DNA of 64,000 bases from Simmondsia chinensis (GCA_018398585.1 JAGTTD010000011.1:17413346-17477345); one strand, 5' to 3'; counted from the stretch's first letter, positions 44,554 through 56,509 are shown. Numbers and translations are program-made. Notes: generated by a model from the letters alone, not told the origin.

Positions 44554-44567
44554 TGCTATAAAACTAT

Positions 44568-45186
44568 TGTTGGTGTATTTTCAAAATGAGAATTGTTAAT
44601 GAAGCATTTGAGATTTGTCCCGATGTCTTTTTAAAGTGTTTTTACATGTATGGCATGTGTGTCGACACACAGGGCTTGTGTGTCGACACACAATCTTATA
44701 GAACGAAAGTGCAGAGTTGTGTGCCGATACAAAGAGCCCGTGTGCCGACACACAAGGCGATTTTTGGCAGTTTTGGTGTGCGGTTATTTCTAGCTTTTCG
44801 CGCCTTTTTTTGGGGTGTCTTTTAGTGACGTTTCTCTTCACTCTTAACATATATATTTCCCCTTTGATCAGATTTTGTTTTGACTCTTGAATGAAACAGT
44901 AAGATATTGAAAAGAACTTTGTTTAAAGATTGATTAGAGTGTTGAAATTTCTTGAAAAGCTTCATTCTCATTCATCTCTTCTATCTCTCCTTTTACACAC
45001 TTTCACTTCATTGTAGTGGTTGTCGTTGTATCCCCGAGACTATTTCCTACGCCAAAATAAGTCTTAAGGAAAGTGACCACACGGCCTTGACACCTAAGAT
45101 CTCTAGGATGCCTGTTCTTGCAAGTTTTGCACATATCTACGCCCACAATCTTAAGACTTATTCTTATTTTGTGATCTTGGTTTGAT
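44568..45186 (+). repeat. Element G 5' LTR and leader (internal boundary uncertain)
   Basis: Contains four palindromic GTGTC/CGACACAC motifs (44656-44754), TATA-like CATATATATTT (about 44847), and a short leader to the gag ATG at 45187. The exact LTR end is not visible without a second copy. Confidence 0.7.
44656..44754. promoter_or_regulatory. Array of four TGTGTGTCGACACACA-type palindromes
   Basis: Two perfect 16-base palindromes TGTGTGTCGACACACA (44656-44671, 44677-44692) and two variants TGTGTGCCGATACA (44718-44731) and GTGTGCCGACACAC (44740-44753). They lie about 100-190 bases upstream of the TATA-like motif in the G LTR, where enhancer repeats are found in copia LTRs. Confidence 0.6.
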
Positions 45187-46407
45187 ATGGCTTCGTCATT
45201 GCGGGAAATGACAGCGAATTTTGTGAAGTTGAGCTGTTTTGATGGTGGTAATTTTCGCAGTTTGTAGAGAAAGATGCACTTCTTGATCACTACCCTAAAT
45301 GCGGTGTATGTTTTGGATACACCATTTCCTACCCCCGCTATTAAGGAGGAGGAGACATTGGCCAAGCAACGAGTACAGTTGAAATGGGAGAATGATGATT
45401 ACATCTGTAGAGGGCACCTAATGAATGGGATGACGGATGACCTCTTTGACATCTACTCCAACGTGCCTACGTTAAAGGAATTGTGGGACGCTCTAGAGGC
45501 ATGCTACATGGATGAGGTTGCCACAAGTAAGAAATTTTTAGTTAGTCAGTTTAACAATTACAAGATGGTTGATGAGCGTCCGACCATGGAGCAATTCCAT
45601 GAAATTGAAAGAATTGTAAATAACTTTAAACAACATAGCATGAATATGGACGATACCATCATTGTGTCTTCTTTGATTTACAAACTTCTCCCTTCGTGGA
45701 GAGATATTAAGAAATCTCTAAAACACAAGAAGGAAGACATGGCAATTGAAGAGTTGGCTAACCATTTACGAATTGATGAAGGTTACAGGTTACAGGATGA
45801 CGACAAGGATCACCCCGGTGACATTAGGAAAATAAATGTCACAGAAGAAGGCCAGTCAAGTAGAGGAACGAAGAGAACTGGATACTTCCATAGGAGGAAC
45901 TGTTTTTGCCTAAAGAATAAGAAAGGAAAGGGACTTGATCATCGCAACAAAAATTTGAACGATAAGTTTGTGGCGATGATATCGGAGATCAACTTAGTTG
46001 AGAGTGATGACACTTGGTGGGTTGACTCGGGGGCCACAAAACATGTTTGTAGAGATTCGAGGTTTTTCAAAGATTTTGAACCTATAAACGACGGAACTGT
46101 GTTATTTATCGGAAATGGAGCGAATGTACCGGTTAAGGGTAAGGGAAAAGTTGACTTACTTTTCACTTCAAGGAAAACCCTTACCTTAACTGATGTGTGC
46201 TATACCCCGAATTTTAAAAGTAACCTCGGGTGCGGTTGCCTACTGAATAAGTTCGGGTTCAAGTTGGTCTTTGAGGCCGACAGGGTTGTTGTGTTGAAGG
46301 GGGGTGTCTTTGTTGACAAGGGATACATGTGTAATGGAATGTTTAAATTAAATGTTGATAATAAAATTGTTAGTTCGGTTTATATGCTTGATTCTTCCTA
46401 TTTATAG
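45187..46407 (+). pseudogene. Element G gag and protease
   Basis: ATG at 45187 (MASSLREMTANFVKLSCFDG); a TAG at about 45265 replaces the conserved Trp of the copia gag N-terminus. The open piece 45274-46407 has the UBN2-type gag (YICRGHLMNGMTDDLFDIYS, LKELWDALEACYM, LLPSWRDIKKSLKH). It lacks a normal zinc knuckle (CFCLKNKKGKG remains). The protease is DTWWVDSGATKHVCRD with intact D-S-G. It ends in a pre-integrase stretch and TAG at 46407. Confidence 0.92.
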
Positions 46408-47861
46408 CGTCATAGATTAGGACATGTGAATTTTCGTAAATGCATGAAATGGTTAATTCGTCGTTGATACCACATATTGATAAAGTGGATGAACATTGGA
46501 ACAAGCTACCCCCGAAGCTGGGTTATCTTAAAGTGTGGGGGTGTAAGGCAGTCGTTAAACCTAAAAGTAAAAAGTTGGGTGAGAGAGGGATCGGCACTAT
46601 ATTTGTTGGATATACGCCACATAATAAGGCGTATCAATTCTATATAATTGAGCGAAATGATTATATCAATGTTAATACGATAATAGAATCAAGAGATGCA
46701 ATTTTTGATGAGAATCGGTTTGCCTCTATTCCTAAGCCAAGAGATTATGTACAGGTTGAGATTAACACTCTAGTGTCGTATGGTGGTGATCACCATGAGA
46801 GGGAACAAGTCTCTGAGAATGCTCTAGAACTCCGAAGGAGCAACAGAGAGAGGAAAGGGAAATTTTTCAGATCGAACTTCTACACATTTTTGGTAGAAGG
46901 TTCGAGTAATGATATGGACACTGTAACTCCATATTGTTGTGTCATGGAGGCGGATCCCATGATTTTTGATGAGGCCATGAGGTCTCATGATACCTCTTTT
47001 AGGCGAGAGGCTATGAATGATGAGATGGATTCCATTATGGGAAATAATACCTGGGTATTGGTGGATCTTCCACGGGGCAATAAGTCTATCAGATGTAAAT
47101 TGATCTTCAAAAAGAAGATGAAATTCGATGGAACTATACACAAGTTCAAACCTCGATTGGTGGCGAAAGGATTTACCTAGAAGCATGGGTTAGACTACTT
47201 TGACGCGTATGCCCCTATGGCAAGAATATCGACTATAAGAGTTTTAATAGCTCTTGCCTCAATTTATAAGCTAGTGATTCTCCAAATGGATGTCAAAACA
47301 GGATTTCTGAATGGTGAGCTAGAGGAGGAGGTGTATATGGAACAACTGGAAGGGTTTGTTGTTCTTGGCCAAGAGAGAAAAGTATGTAAGCGCATACATT
47401 TTTTGTATGGGCTAAAGCAAGCCCCAAAGCAGTGGCAGCAGAAATTTGATCAAGTTGTTCTAAACAACGGATTCATTATAAATGAATTAGATAAGTGTGT
47501 CTATAACAAGTTCGATAATGGCAAAGGGGTCATTCTATGTTTGTATGTCGATGACATGCTGATTTTTAGTACTGATATGGAACAAGTGGAGAAAACAAAA
47601 CAGTTTCTTCCGATGAAATTTGCTATGAAAGACATGGGTGAGGCTGAAGTAATCCTTGGTATAAAGATTGTAAGGAATGGAGATAAAATTTCCTTAACAC
47701 AGTCTCACTACATCGAAAATGTGTTGCATAGATTCAACTATGGTGCTTGTGCGCCGATGTCCACACCAATGGACCCTAGTATAAAGCTAGTGATGAATGT
47801 GGGCACTCCTATATCGCAGTTGGAGTATGCCCTAGTCATGGATGTCTTATGTACACCATGA
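46408..47861 (+). pseudogene. Element G integrase tail and reverse transcriptase
   Basis: 46440-47180: integrase C-terminal region (GYLKVWGCKAVVKPKSKKLG, GTIFVGYTPHNKAYQFYI) then the RT entry EAMNDEMDSIMGNNTWVLVD and FKPRLVAKGFT followed by TAG in place of Gln. 47217-47861: LQMDVKTGFLNGELEEEVYM, FLYGLKQAPKQWQQKF and the active site LCLYVDDMLIFSTD. This RT is among the best preserved in the window but is split by stops. Confidence 0.92.
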
Positions 47862-48132
47862 CTAGCACTAGGCCTGATATAGCCTATGCTGTGGGAAAAC
47901 TAAGTAGATATGCTAGCAGTCCAAGTAAACTGCATTAGCCTACGGTGTATAGAATACTGAAGTACCTTAAGAGTACCATGAATTATTGTACTTCTTATAT
48001 AGGGTATCCTCCCATTTCGGAAGGAGACTCTGATGCCAGTTGGATCTTCAATGGCGAAGATCATGCATCCACAAGCGGATGGGTATTTCTGCTTGGTGGG
48101 GGTGCAGTTTCTTAGAGTTCCAAGAAATAGAC
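47862..48132 (+). pseudogene. Element G RNase H (partial)
   Basis: After a frameshift, encodes TSTRPDIAYAVGKLSRYASS, SEGDSDASWIF and STSGWVFLLGGGAVS, then a TAG in place of Trp. Cut by element H. Confidence 0.85.
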
Positions 48133-48452
48133 TGTCATGATTTAAGGTATTCTTGAATCATAACTAGGATAAAGAATGAGAGAAAGAGAGAAAGATTGAG
48201 AATTGAGAAGGATAGAGAGAGAAGTAGAGAGGATTAGGGAGAAAGAAGAGATATTTCAATATTCATCAAGCCCATTACAATGCAAGAACCAAGCTATTTA
48301 TACTAATGCTTCTCTTGCTACCTTTAACCAACCTTCCCTCCAACCCTTACATAAAAATATCTGGAGCAATACATGGCTTACAACTACTAATATCCTAATT
48401 GAACTAATACTAATGAATTGCTAACTTAATCCTACATATCACAATCATGACA
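48133..48452 (-). repeat. Element H 3' LTR
   Basis: Minus-sense TATA-like AGTATAAATAGC near 48300. Purine-rich GAGAGAAAGAGAGAAAG at 48178-48245 is the complement of the pyrimidine-rich R/U5 seen in B, C and J. No E2F-type box seen. Confidence 0.8.
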
Positions 48453-48870
48453 CTACACCCCCTTTAAAGATTCTTGTCCTCAAGAATCTTAGTAGATAGT
48501 TGTGATTATAAGAACCCTTATTGATGCAGAAAGTTGTGGCAGAAGAGTGCTTATTGGCACAACATGTACATCTGAATATGAACTTTGGACCTGAATCTGA
48601 AACCACAGCTTGAAAAATTGATATTTTCATGTTGGATGCTACTGCTGTCATTCATGTTGAAACATAGAAAAGGATTGCTCAAAAACCCAATATCATGCTA
48701 CCTTCCACTTGCCCCAATCATTGCCTAAGCATAGGAAATGACACCCTACTGGTGTTGACAGAAGAAGATGAGATGCTATGCAGCCTTGAAGAATTGACAT
48801 TAGGAGGTCTACCCCTGTCATACACAGCTCCTTTTCTTGCTATGTTGCATACATTTTAGCGCACTATTGG
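48133..48870 (-). mobile_element. Element H: 3' end of a non-autonomous LTR element
   Basis: A 320-bp LTR (48133-48452, TGTCATGATT...AATCATGACA with 10-base inverted ends) is followed in minus sense by a polypurine tract TTTAAAGGGGGTGTAG (48468-48453), a hairpin (48469-48488) and a 68-codon frame (48651-48445) ending FLRTRIFKGG across these signals. No gag or pol motif is visible, and the organisation mirrors element E. The rest of the element and its second LTR are missing; the right edge is approximate. Confidence 0.7.
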
Positions 48871-49296
48871 CAAGATAAATGTCAATTGTTTATCTTTGAA
48901 ATAGTTGCATTTTTTTCCTTCACTATTGATTTTTGTACATATTTACATTACATATTCATTGTAATTTCGTTACAATGTGATATAAGTGTAGTGCATCAAT
49001 GATTTGAGACATTACATTACATATTTGAGAAATAATTATTAAATTAGAAACTACAAAATCACATGAAAGTTCTTAAAAAATTTTCTATAATGTTCTTTTT
49101 TTTTTTTCATTTGAGAAAACATTAGCTCTTATTGGACTAGCCTACTCCACACCAACCCCCGCCCCCCCCTAAAAAAAAGAGATTAGGATGCAAATGTGCT
49201 CGACTCTTTTTATTTGTCTTAGCTAATTACTTCACTATGGTAGATAAACCAAATAATCATCCTATTTTTTAGGATTTCAATGCATTTTTTTCTCAA
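48871..49296. other. AT-rich spacer
   Basis: About 425 bases of AT-rich sequence with homopolymer runs (A, T and a C-run at 49160). No gene, repeat family or RNA recognised. Confidence 0.5.
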
Positions 49297-49297
49297 C

Positions 49298-49307
49298 TTT
49301 TTTTTTT
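49298..49307 (-). other. LINE 3' poly(A) tail
   Basis: A T-run on the plus strand, equivalent to an A-tail at the minus-strand 3' end, directly after the last ORF2-derived sequence. Confidence 0.65.
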
Positions 49308-52300
49308 GCCAAACGGCAAGCAAACTGATATATATAAAATCAAAAGCATACAATCCAACAGCAGCCTAAAAAACCAAATGAACAACCAAACACCTCACGG
49401 AACGGCCCACTAGACCAAACAACAATCAACCAAAAATAAAAACATCCTCACTCAGTGATCAAACAAAAATTATTACAACACCAAACTATGGAGATAATTG
49501 CATTAGCAAGAGAATCTTCATTTTGGATATGGCCTCTAAAAATTCTCCTATTTCACTCCATTCATATATTATAGATAGTCGTAGCAACCGCAATTCTCTT
49601 AATTACACTATACCATTTCCGATTACGAACATGCTTCCCAAACCAATGTATGACATCGCTCAGTTTACAGGTCCCCGGGGTATCGAAGACCTCCACAACA
49701 TGCTGCCAGACCTGAGCGGAAAAGAAGCAGCCAAAGAAAAGGTCGTCCAAATCCTCACCCACAACTACACAAAGACAGCATCGAGTAGGAAGAGAGAAAC
49801 CCATCCTTCTAATTTGAACATGAGAAAGTAAACCACCAGAAAGCACATTTCACAAGCAAAAAGCATGTTTCGGGATTGGAAATCTCCAAACTGAATGATG
49901 CCAATGCCGCAAAGGACCTTTGTCTCTGAGTCGATCATAGGCTACTGTAACCGAGAAAGAAGAGCCCACAATACAGCCTTCCAAACCAAAAATAGCATCT
50001 GAAGCAGCACCACAAACCCCCAGCCATAAATCACGACACTTAAGAAGAGCTTTCCAAAAAGCTGAATCATGAACCCGACTTTGAATAGTCCAAATATTTC
50101 AATTCTTCATATATACTCCATGAATCCATGCGACCCAAAGAGAATCCTTCTTTCAATGAACATCCCACAAATAACAAATAAAACAAGCATAATTCTACCT
50201 GTCCAACTAATTTAAACAAGGCCCACCCTCATTTTCTGGGAGACTAATTTTACTTCAAGCAATCGCGTAGTACATCTTCACATTTCCAAACTTACCCCAA
50301 AGAAAAGAAGAACATAAAGAACAAATTCGATGCACAATAGAAGAAGGGAAGAGAAAAGCATTGCACCAAAAATTAAGGATACCTCCCAAAACTGTGCACA
50401 TAAGCTCAATATGCCCCGCATATGAGAGTCTCTTACTCTGCCACTCGTCAATTTTATTCTGAAGTTGCTGCATTAGCCCATTGTATTGCGAAACAAGCAA
50501 ATGCGATCCAACGAGCGACAGCCCCAAATACCGAAGGGCAAGAAACAACTCTTTGAAGCCCAAATACTGAAGCATTTCCGCCTTAAGCTCAGAATTGACA
50601 CCCGCAAAACATATACTAGATTTAAGAGCATTCGGCTCCAAACCCGAAACCATAGCAAACTGCTTCATGACTCCCCAAAAACTCAAGATAGAACCACGAT
50701 CACCCGGTGAAAAAATTAGAAGGTCATCAACAAACATTAGATGAGAGATGCCAAACATTTTACATTTCAGAAGAAAATTAAAGACCCCATCCAAAGCTGC
50801 CTTTAACTGCATTCGGGACAGGTATTCTATACTCAAAATGTACAAGTAGGGCGAGATAGGGTCACCTTGATGCAACATCTTTCCCGGAAAAAAAAAACAA
50901 ATAATCCACCATTGAATTGCCAAGAGAATGAAGGCGTGGAGACACATTCGTGAATCCACTCCAAAAATTGTAAAGGGAAGCCAAACGCCTCTAATAACTC
51001 AAACAAAAAAAAAACAAAAAAAAAAAAGACCACTCAACCAAATCATTGGCTTTACAAATATCAATCTCCAAAAACATCAAGGAGAGACATTTTTTCTCCC
51101 ATAATGATTAATTAATTGATATCCCATGATAATATTCTCCAATATAAGACAACCTTTCTCAAATGCAGCTTGGGATGGGGAGGTCAACTTACCGAAGATT
51201 GACTCCAGCCGAGAAGTAAGAAGCTTGGATATAATCTTGTAAACAATATTACAGTAAGAAATCGGACAAAAATACCCCACAACCTGGGGAGAATCAACGT
51301 TCGGCACAAGTGTGATCACAGTTGTATTAAAGGACTTCAAAAGCTTTCTAGATACAAAAAAATCACCAACTACCTGGCAAACATCCTCCGCAATCAAATG
51401 CCAGCACGATTAAAAAAAGCTGAAGAGAACCCATCAGGACTGGGAGCTTTCGAATCGGCAATTGACCACAGAGCATCGCTAATATCCTTCAGCGTAACTT
51501 GCTGGAGAAAAGCTAGAAAATCAGACTCATTCACTGTGGGGCCCTACATCACAACCGAAATATCCACCTGCTCAACCCGACTCACCGTGGTACCAAGAAG
51601 ACCATGATAATAGTGCAAAAATTCAGCAGCTATTTCTGTCTGATCAGAAAGTAAATTACTAGCTTCATTATGAATGGTCCAGATCGAATTTTGCTTCCCT
51701 CGCTTCTTGATCCAAGAGTGAAAAAACTAGGAGGGTTGATCCATTTGATTAGTGTAGTGGATCTTAGCCCGTTGGGAGAGGAAGGATTGCTCCGCTTCCA
51801 ATAGCCCATTCGGTCATTTCCAATAGCCCAACGAAGAATCAATTAAGGCCTTATCTTGGGCCTCATATAGAGCATCACGAGCTTCCCTCACTTGAGCCAA
51901 TATGCCACTTGGAAAGGATTTTTGATATTTCTTCAAAACACTTTTAACGACTTGGAGGCGTTTCTGAACACAATACAAAGTAGTCCTCCGGCCAGGAGAA
52001 CTCCACGCACCACTAAAAACATTAAAGAAACCAGGCATAGCCGGCAACTAGTTTACAAACTTAAAAAAAAAAAAAAAAAACCCCATTAGCAACTTTACCT
52101 CGATGGTTAGAAACACGGATTTAGAACAATGGTTTTACTCTCCACCTACTCTAAATAGAATTTATCAACGCTCTATCAATCTTGGACCGAACTTTATTAA
52201 CTTCAGATTGTTGATTGCACTAGGTGAATTGCGAACCTTCCGTAGCTGAGTTACTGAGATCCAACTGACGAACACAGGCCAAAATATCACGAGTCTTAGC

Positions 52301-52908
52301 ATCCGAAACCTCCATCCCACCCGTGCAATCGTTCACATCAAGAATAGCATTAAAGTCGTCAAGAACAACCCAAGGCCGGTTCATAGAGCTACTAAATGAA
52401 CAAAGATCCTCCCAAAGAGCTCTTCTATCCTCCAATTTGTTAAAACCATAACAAAAGGAGCATAAGAGAGACCCCAACAAACTAGCTTCCTGAAGAAAAA
52501 CCTCCAAATGAGTCACTTAAGGGGACGAAGGAAGCACACGAACTTGAACAAAAGATGGATCCCAAACAATCCAAATACAACACACACTACCTTCCATGTA
52601 ATTTACATGATACTGCCAACCGGAAAAAAAAAAAAATTCCGATTTTGAGTCTCATTAGCCTTAACTTCCTTTATTTGAGTTTCAAGATTAGCAAAAAGAT
52701 GAATAGTAAACCTCAAAATAAGCCTTCTAACCTCGGTTTCTTTGCAACCTTTATTCATACCCTGAATATTCCATGAACTGATTATTAAACAAAAAAAATC
52801 AACTGGGAAAAACAGATCTACCTCTCCCCCTTCTACCAGATTGCGTGGATCCCTTCCCATGAGAAGATGAAGAAGGACCACTAACCGGCACATAGTTATC
52901 ATCATCAC
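49308..52908 (-). pseudogene. LINE ORF2: endonuclease, reverse transcriptase, zf-RVT
   Basis: The endonuclease start is SSWNIQGMNKGCKE (about 52780), followed by RPWVVLDDFNAILDVNDCTG (52516-52220), the plant LINE EEP endonuclease signature. RT: TVITLVPNVDSPQVVGYFCP and ISYCNIVYKIISKLLTSRLE (51397-51077), GDPISPYLYILSIEYLSRMQ and MFVDDLLIFSPGD (50959-50255), with Asp pair present as FVDD. The C-terminal zf-RVT-like region (49846-49562) reads RCCLCVVVGEDLDDLFFGCF. It nicks target DNA and primes reverse transcription there. Broken by at least four frame changes. Confidence 0.92.
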
Positions 52909-52971
52909 AATTAGTTAAAACATCAAAGTGGTTGGGAGAGACCTGAACACTAGCAATAAGAATTGGCTCTC

Positions 52972-54281
52972 TTATACAAGAGGTACATGAAGCCACCTCC
53001 CGAGACTCTCTAAACTAGAATCAACAGTGGCAACATTCTCTGTATCAGCATCTTCAAACTGCCCAGGAACCCTTTCAACTAAGGGAGGAGCCTCACGATC
53101 AGCATCTCTCACATCTGGAGTATTTGGAATCTCCACAAAATTAGAGGATCTAGACTGATGCCCCTGAACAACCCTCCACCCGTCTTCCTGCACCGTTCTT
53201 GCTCCACTACTCGGCTTATTATCATTCACCTTGTTTTTTCCCTTCGATTTAGGACAGCGAGCTTCATTGTGTGAGAAACTCCCGCATTTAGAGCATTTCC
53301 TAAGATACCACTCATAATAAACCGGTTGAGAGATAAACTCCCCATCCGGTAACATAATGTCTACTGATTTCTCTAACTGTTTTGATAAATCCACTTCCAC
53401 TAATATACGAGCATAAGTGACTCTTTGCCGAGTAGCTGTCTTATTATCCGCATATATTGGAAGACCAATAACACTCGTAATTTTACTCAACACATCAGCT
53501 TGCCATAGGTGAAGTCTAAGGTTTGGGAGATTAACCCAAATTAGGACCCTATTCATTTCTTTTTCTTCGAAATTAAATGAAGTAAACCATTTTTTCAGAA
53601 CTAATTGGAATTTGCGCATGGAATATGGTCCTTCTCTAAGAATAGCATCACATACCTCAATCAATTCGAAGACAAACACAATCCAACCTTTGTCATGAAG
53701 GAGAACCTGAGGCTTAGCCACCTAAGGCTGGATGGACCTAAATGAATTACAGATTGCTGTGTACGAAAGACTACCTCCGACCAAATAGCCAACTAGAGCT
53801 CGCCCCCAGAAGCTGGTACGTTCAGGCACATCCCTATCAATAAGTTCCACCACTGGAGTCGTGGCTGCTTCAGGACAGTAGCGAAGCTGAAGTCCTTTAT
53901 TCGGGGCACGGTTAGTAGAGAAAAGCTGCCTCCATCATCCTTTTTCTGGAAAATCCCTATTCTCCGGACGAGCCGGAGCTGTAACAAACCTTGCAACCTC
54001 CTCTTAGACCTCCTCATGAATCATCTTAGTATCAATCTCCTTATCTCCCCACTGACGAGCACCCAAAGCATTTAGGAATGAAGAGAGCCCTAATACTTCT
54101 CCAACACTTTGGGCAGCAGCAGGAGCGTGCTCCAATACATGTAATTCAACCTCTGGGGCATCGGTAGCCACCATAGACCTCTTAGTGGCTGAGTCAATCC
54201 CATCTTCAATCCCCTGAGTAGGAGAATGAGGTGCTATTAACTCCCCTAGGCTAGGCATTCCCTGACGAGCCCCCCAACTCT

Positions 54282-54320
<39 letters not shown>

Positions 54321-54387
54321 CGCCCCCAAATCCAGACACCCTATCCAATACTCCTCGTTGAGGAGGACGACCACGACCTTGCACCAT
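52972..54387 (-). pseudogene. LINE ORF1: DUF4283-like and CCHC zinc knuckle
   Basis: The first piece from ATG 54387 (MVQGRGRPPQRG) includes a poly-Gly tract from the C-run. After stops, a 249-codon piece (53721-52972) carries the DUF4283-like fold (VFVFELIEVCDAILREGPYS, RVLIWVNLPNLRLHLWQADV) and zinc knuckle CSKCGSFSHNEARC (C-x2-C-x4-H-x4-C). It binds element RNA. Some TAG codons sit where a coding codon is expected. Confidence 0.88.
54283..54319 (-). repeat. Poly(C) run of 37 bases encoding poly-Gly in LINE ORF1
   Basis: Uninterrupted C tract on the plus strand; all three minus-strand frames give Gly. The true length is doubtful because such tracts are unstable in cloning and sequencing. 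Confidence 0.9.
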
Positions 54388-54480
54388 AGCCCAGGTTCAG
54401 AGCAACGTGAAAGCGCAGCTAAATCGTATGATAATCGCTGGAGCAAACCCTAACCCCGAACCTAATCACTTTGATGAATT

Positions 54481-55009
54481 TTACGGGCTTCTTTTATCAT
54501 TTTTTAGATATTAAGCTTTTGAAAGTTTTTCTAGAAGAATTATTAAATTATTGAATAACACCCATTAACTTGAATTATAATCTAAATAATAAAATAAAAT
54601 AATGTAAATAATTAACCTCAACGAGATAATCAAAGAAAGATAATAAAAAAACAATATATTTTAATGAAAAACTTACCTTGTATGTGACGTGTGCATTGTC
54701 ATAAAACGTTGATTCCTCCCCTTTATGTGATCAATACATGAAATAATTTAATTTGTACGGTAGTGTATGAATCCTCAAAAGACCTAATCAAATTAAAAGT
54801 TTCAAAAAGAAAAGGTAGATAGGGTAAGAAATGTAAAATTTCTATTCTTGAGTGAAGAAATAGAAGAATTATATTGAAGTTTTTGAAAACAAAAATTAAG
54901 TAATTTTATTTTGTTCGAAAGTTTTTGGGAGTTACTTTAATTTTTAAAAAAGTTAATATTTTCTATTTTTTTAATTTTCTGACATTTTCTCTGTGAATTG
55001 TGGGAGTTT
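54481..55009. other. AT-rich flank, target of element I
   Basis: About 530 bases of AT-rich sequence without coding potential, ending in the AGTTT target site (55005-55009) of element I. The other side continues at 63071. Confidence 0.5.
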
Positions 55010-55387
55010 TGATGCAGTAAATAAGCTGGTATGGGGTTAATTTGTCATATCAAGTCTTGGCGGGAAGGTTCATATAGCAGTCTGGTGGGAGGAAAAAGAG
55101 TCAAGCATGCTGCACCTGAGGAGAAAGGGTCACACATGCTGCATGTGAGAGGCAATTATAATATTTTTAATTTTCTCAACTAATTACTTTCTAATTTTAG
55201 TATTGTCCTCTTTCTTGTTATTTTCTAAATTTCTGCTACTATATTAGCTAACAATGAGTGTAATTAGGGTTATCAAATATCAAATATCATCTTATTCTCC
55301 CTCAATTTCTTTCCATTCTCCCTCAAATTCTTCTTCTCTTGGTGTAGATTGGTGTTTTGTGATCGATTGGTGTATTGATCGGCATCA
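55010..55387 (+). repeat. Element I 5' LTR
   Basis: 378 bp. Contains TTGGCGGGAA (E2F-type, 55057-55066) and two similar GAGTCA(A/C)GCATGCTGCA-type direct repeats near 55100-55145. Confidence 0.93.
55057..55066. promoter_or_regulatory. E2F-type box in I 5' LTR
   Basis: TTGGCGGGAA. The 3' LTR copy (about 62742) reads TAGGTCGGAA and has lost it. Confidence 0.45.
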
Positions 55388-55388
55388 G

Positions 55389-55400
55389 TGGTATCCAAGC
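55389..55400 (+). other. Element I primer binding site
   Basis: TGGTATCCAAGC, one base after the LTR; matches TGGTATCAGAGC in the first seven bases and the terminal AGC. Confidence 0.75.
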
Positions 55401-55440
55401 ATCGATTCTCTGACTGTGGGTAACGAATTTTGAGCTGCAA

Positions 55441-56509
55441 TGGCTGAAAACACTGGATCAATGTCGAAGATTCGAAGGGTGGAGGAGGTTCCCTCTGACT
55501 AGATCAGAACCACCAATGCTGTGGTGGAGCAATCTATTTGGGAGCTGAGAGAGATGATTATAGCTCCATCCTTACGACAGAGCGGAGCTAAAGATCGTGG
55601 GCCAGTAGCTAATGGGGGTTCCAATACGGGAGGAATCAATCCAGTAGCTCATGATCAGAATCAGGCACCACCTGCAGGTAACAACGTATATTCAGCTCGA
55701 TTGAGCAGAGTGGAATTTCCAATGTTCAGTAGTGATGACGTGAATGGATGGTTATATATGTGTGAACAATTCTTCTCAGTTGATAATACCTCTGAGTTTG
55801 ATAAGGTTAAATTGGCTTCTATACATTTAAAGGGCATTGCATCATAATGGCATCAGAAATTCATTCGAAATAGAATAGATCCTAATGTGGTACAATGGAA
55901 TGAATATGTGATGGCATTGAAAGGAAGTTTTAGTAGTGCTTATGAAGATCCATTATCGGATCTCATGAGTTTGAAGCTGGATGGGTCTGTTAAGATTATT
56001 TGGCTAAGTTTGACAGCATAGCACTGAGGATAGACTTGAGCGAAGCACAGCTTATCAGTTGCTTCCTAATGGGATTGAGGGATGATCTAGAATTCATGGC
56101 TAGATCAAGGAAACCATGCACAATGCAACACGCTACTTGCCTAGCTAAGCTAGCTGAGGCCAAGGTAGAGGCACTGGCCAAACAGTTGAAGTACTCCAAA
56201 ATCCCGCTCTTGCCCACTCCCACCACCCCCAAATTATCATCTATCCCAAGTTACAACAGAGCCCAAACCCCATACAATAGAAGCAATACCTCACATTCGT
56301 CTAATTCAAATCATTTGAACTCAGTTCCCAAAAGAGCTCAACGAACCTTATCTAAGGCTAAGCGACAGCAAAAAAGAGCTAAAGGGTTATGCTACTTTTG
56401 TGATAGGAAATTTGAATCGGGTCAATTGTGCAAGGCCAAAGGACCACAGTTGTTTATTGTTAAAGTAAATGATGATGAATTGGAAGCGGAACATGTAGAG
56501 GCAGATTAA
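55441..56509 (+). pseudogene. Element I gag
   Basis: ATG at 55441 (MAENTGSMSKIRRVEE), with a TAG at 55500. 55521-55847 holds the capsid start (ARLSRVEFPMFSSDDVNGWL). After a stop and frameshift near 56000 it continues as FDSIALRIDLSEAQLISCFL and FMARSRKPCTMQHATCLAKL. The zinc knuckle LCYFCDRKFESGQLCKAK has Gln in place of the conserved His. Ends TAA at 56509. Confidence 0.9.

Larger units (their letters stand above)
35423..44567 (-). mobile_element. Element F: Ty1/copia retrotransposon, decayed, host of C and cut by G
   Basis: A minus-strand copia with a 3' LTR at 35423-35858 and only 14-15 bases of the 5' LTR left (44554-44567) before copia G. In order it has gag, zinc knuckle, protease, integrase, RT and RNase H, all recognisable and all broken. 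Gag-only element C sits in the RNase H (TSD GTAGA), and the flanking protein sequence rejoins across it. Confidence 0.9.
44568..48132 (+). mobile_element. Element G: Ty1/copia retrotransposon with integrase deletion
   Basis: A plus-strand copia starting TGTTGGTGTATTTTC inside the 5' LTR of F. It carries gag, protease, a fragment of integrase, RT and part of RNase H. Most of the integrase core is deleted between the pre-integrase motif (HRLGHVNFRKCMK) and the integrase C-terminal tail. It is cut at 48133 by element H; no 3' LTR of G is present. Confidence 0.88.
49297..54480 (-). mobile_element. L1-type LINE retrotransposon, near full length, decayed
   Basis: A minus-strand non-LTR element with ORF1 (nucleic-acid-binding, DUF4283-like plus zinc knuckle), ORF2 (endonuclease, RT, zf-RVT) and a 3' poly(A) seen as the T-run at 49298-49307. 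The 5' end is placed just upstream of the first ATG (54387) and is approximate. No clear target duplication was found. All frames contain stops or shifts. Confidence 0.9.
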
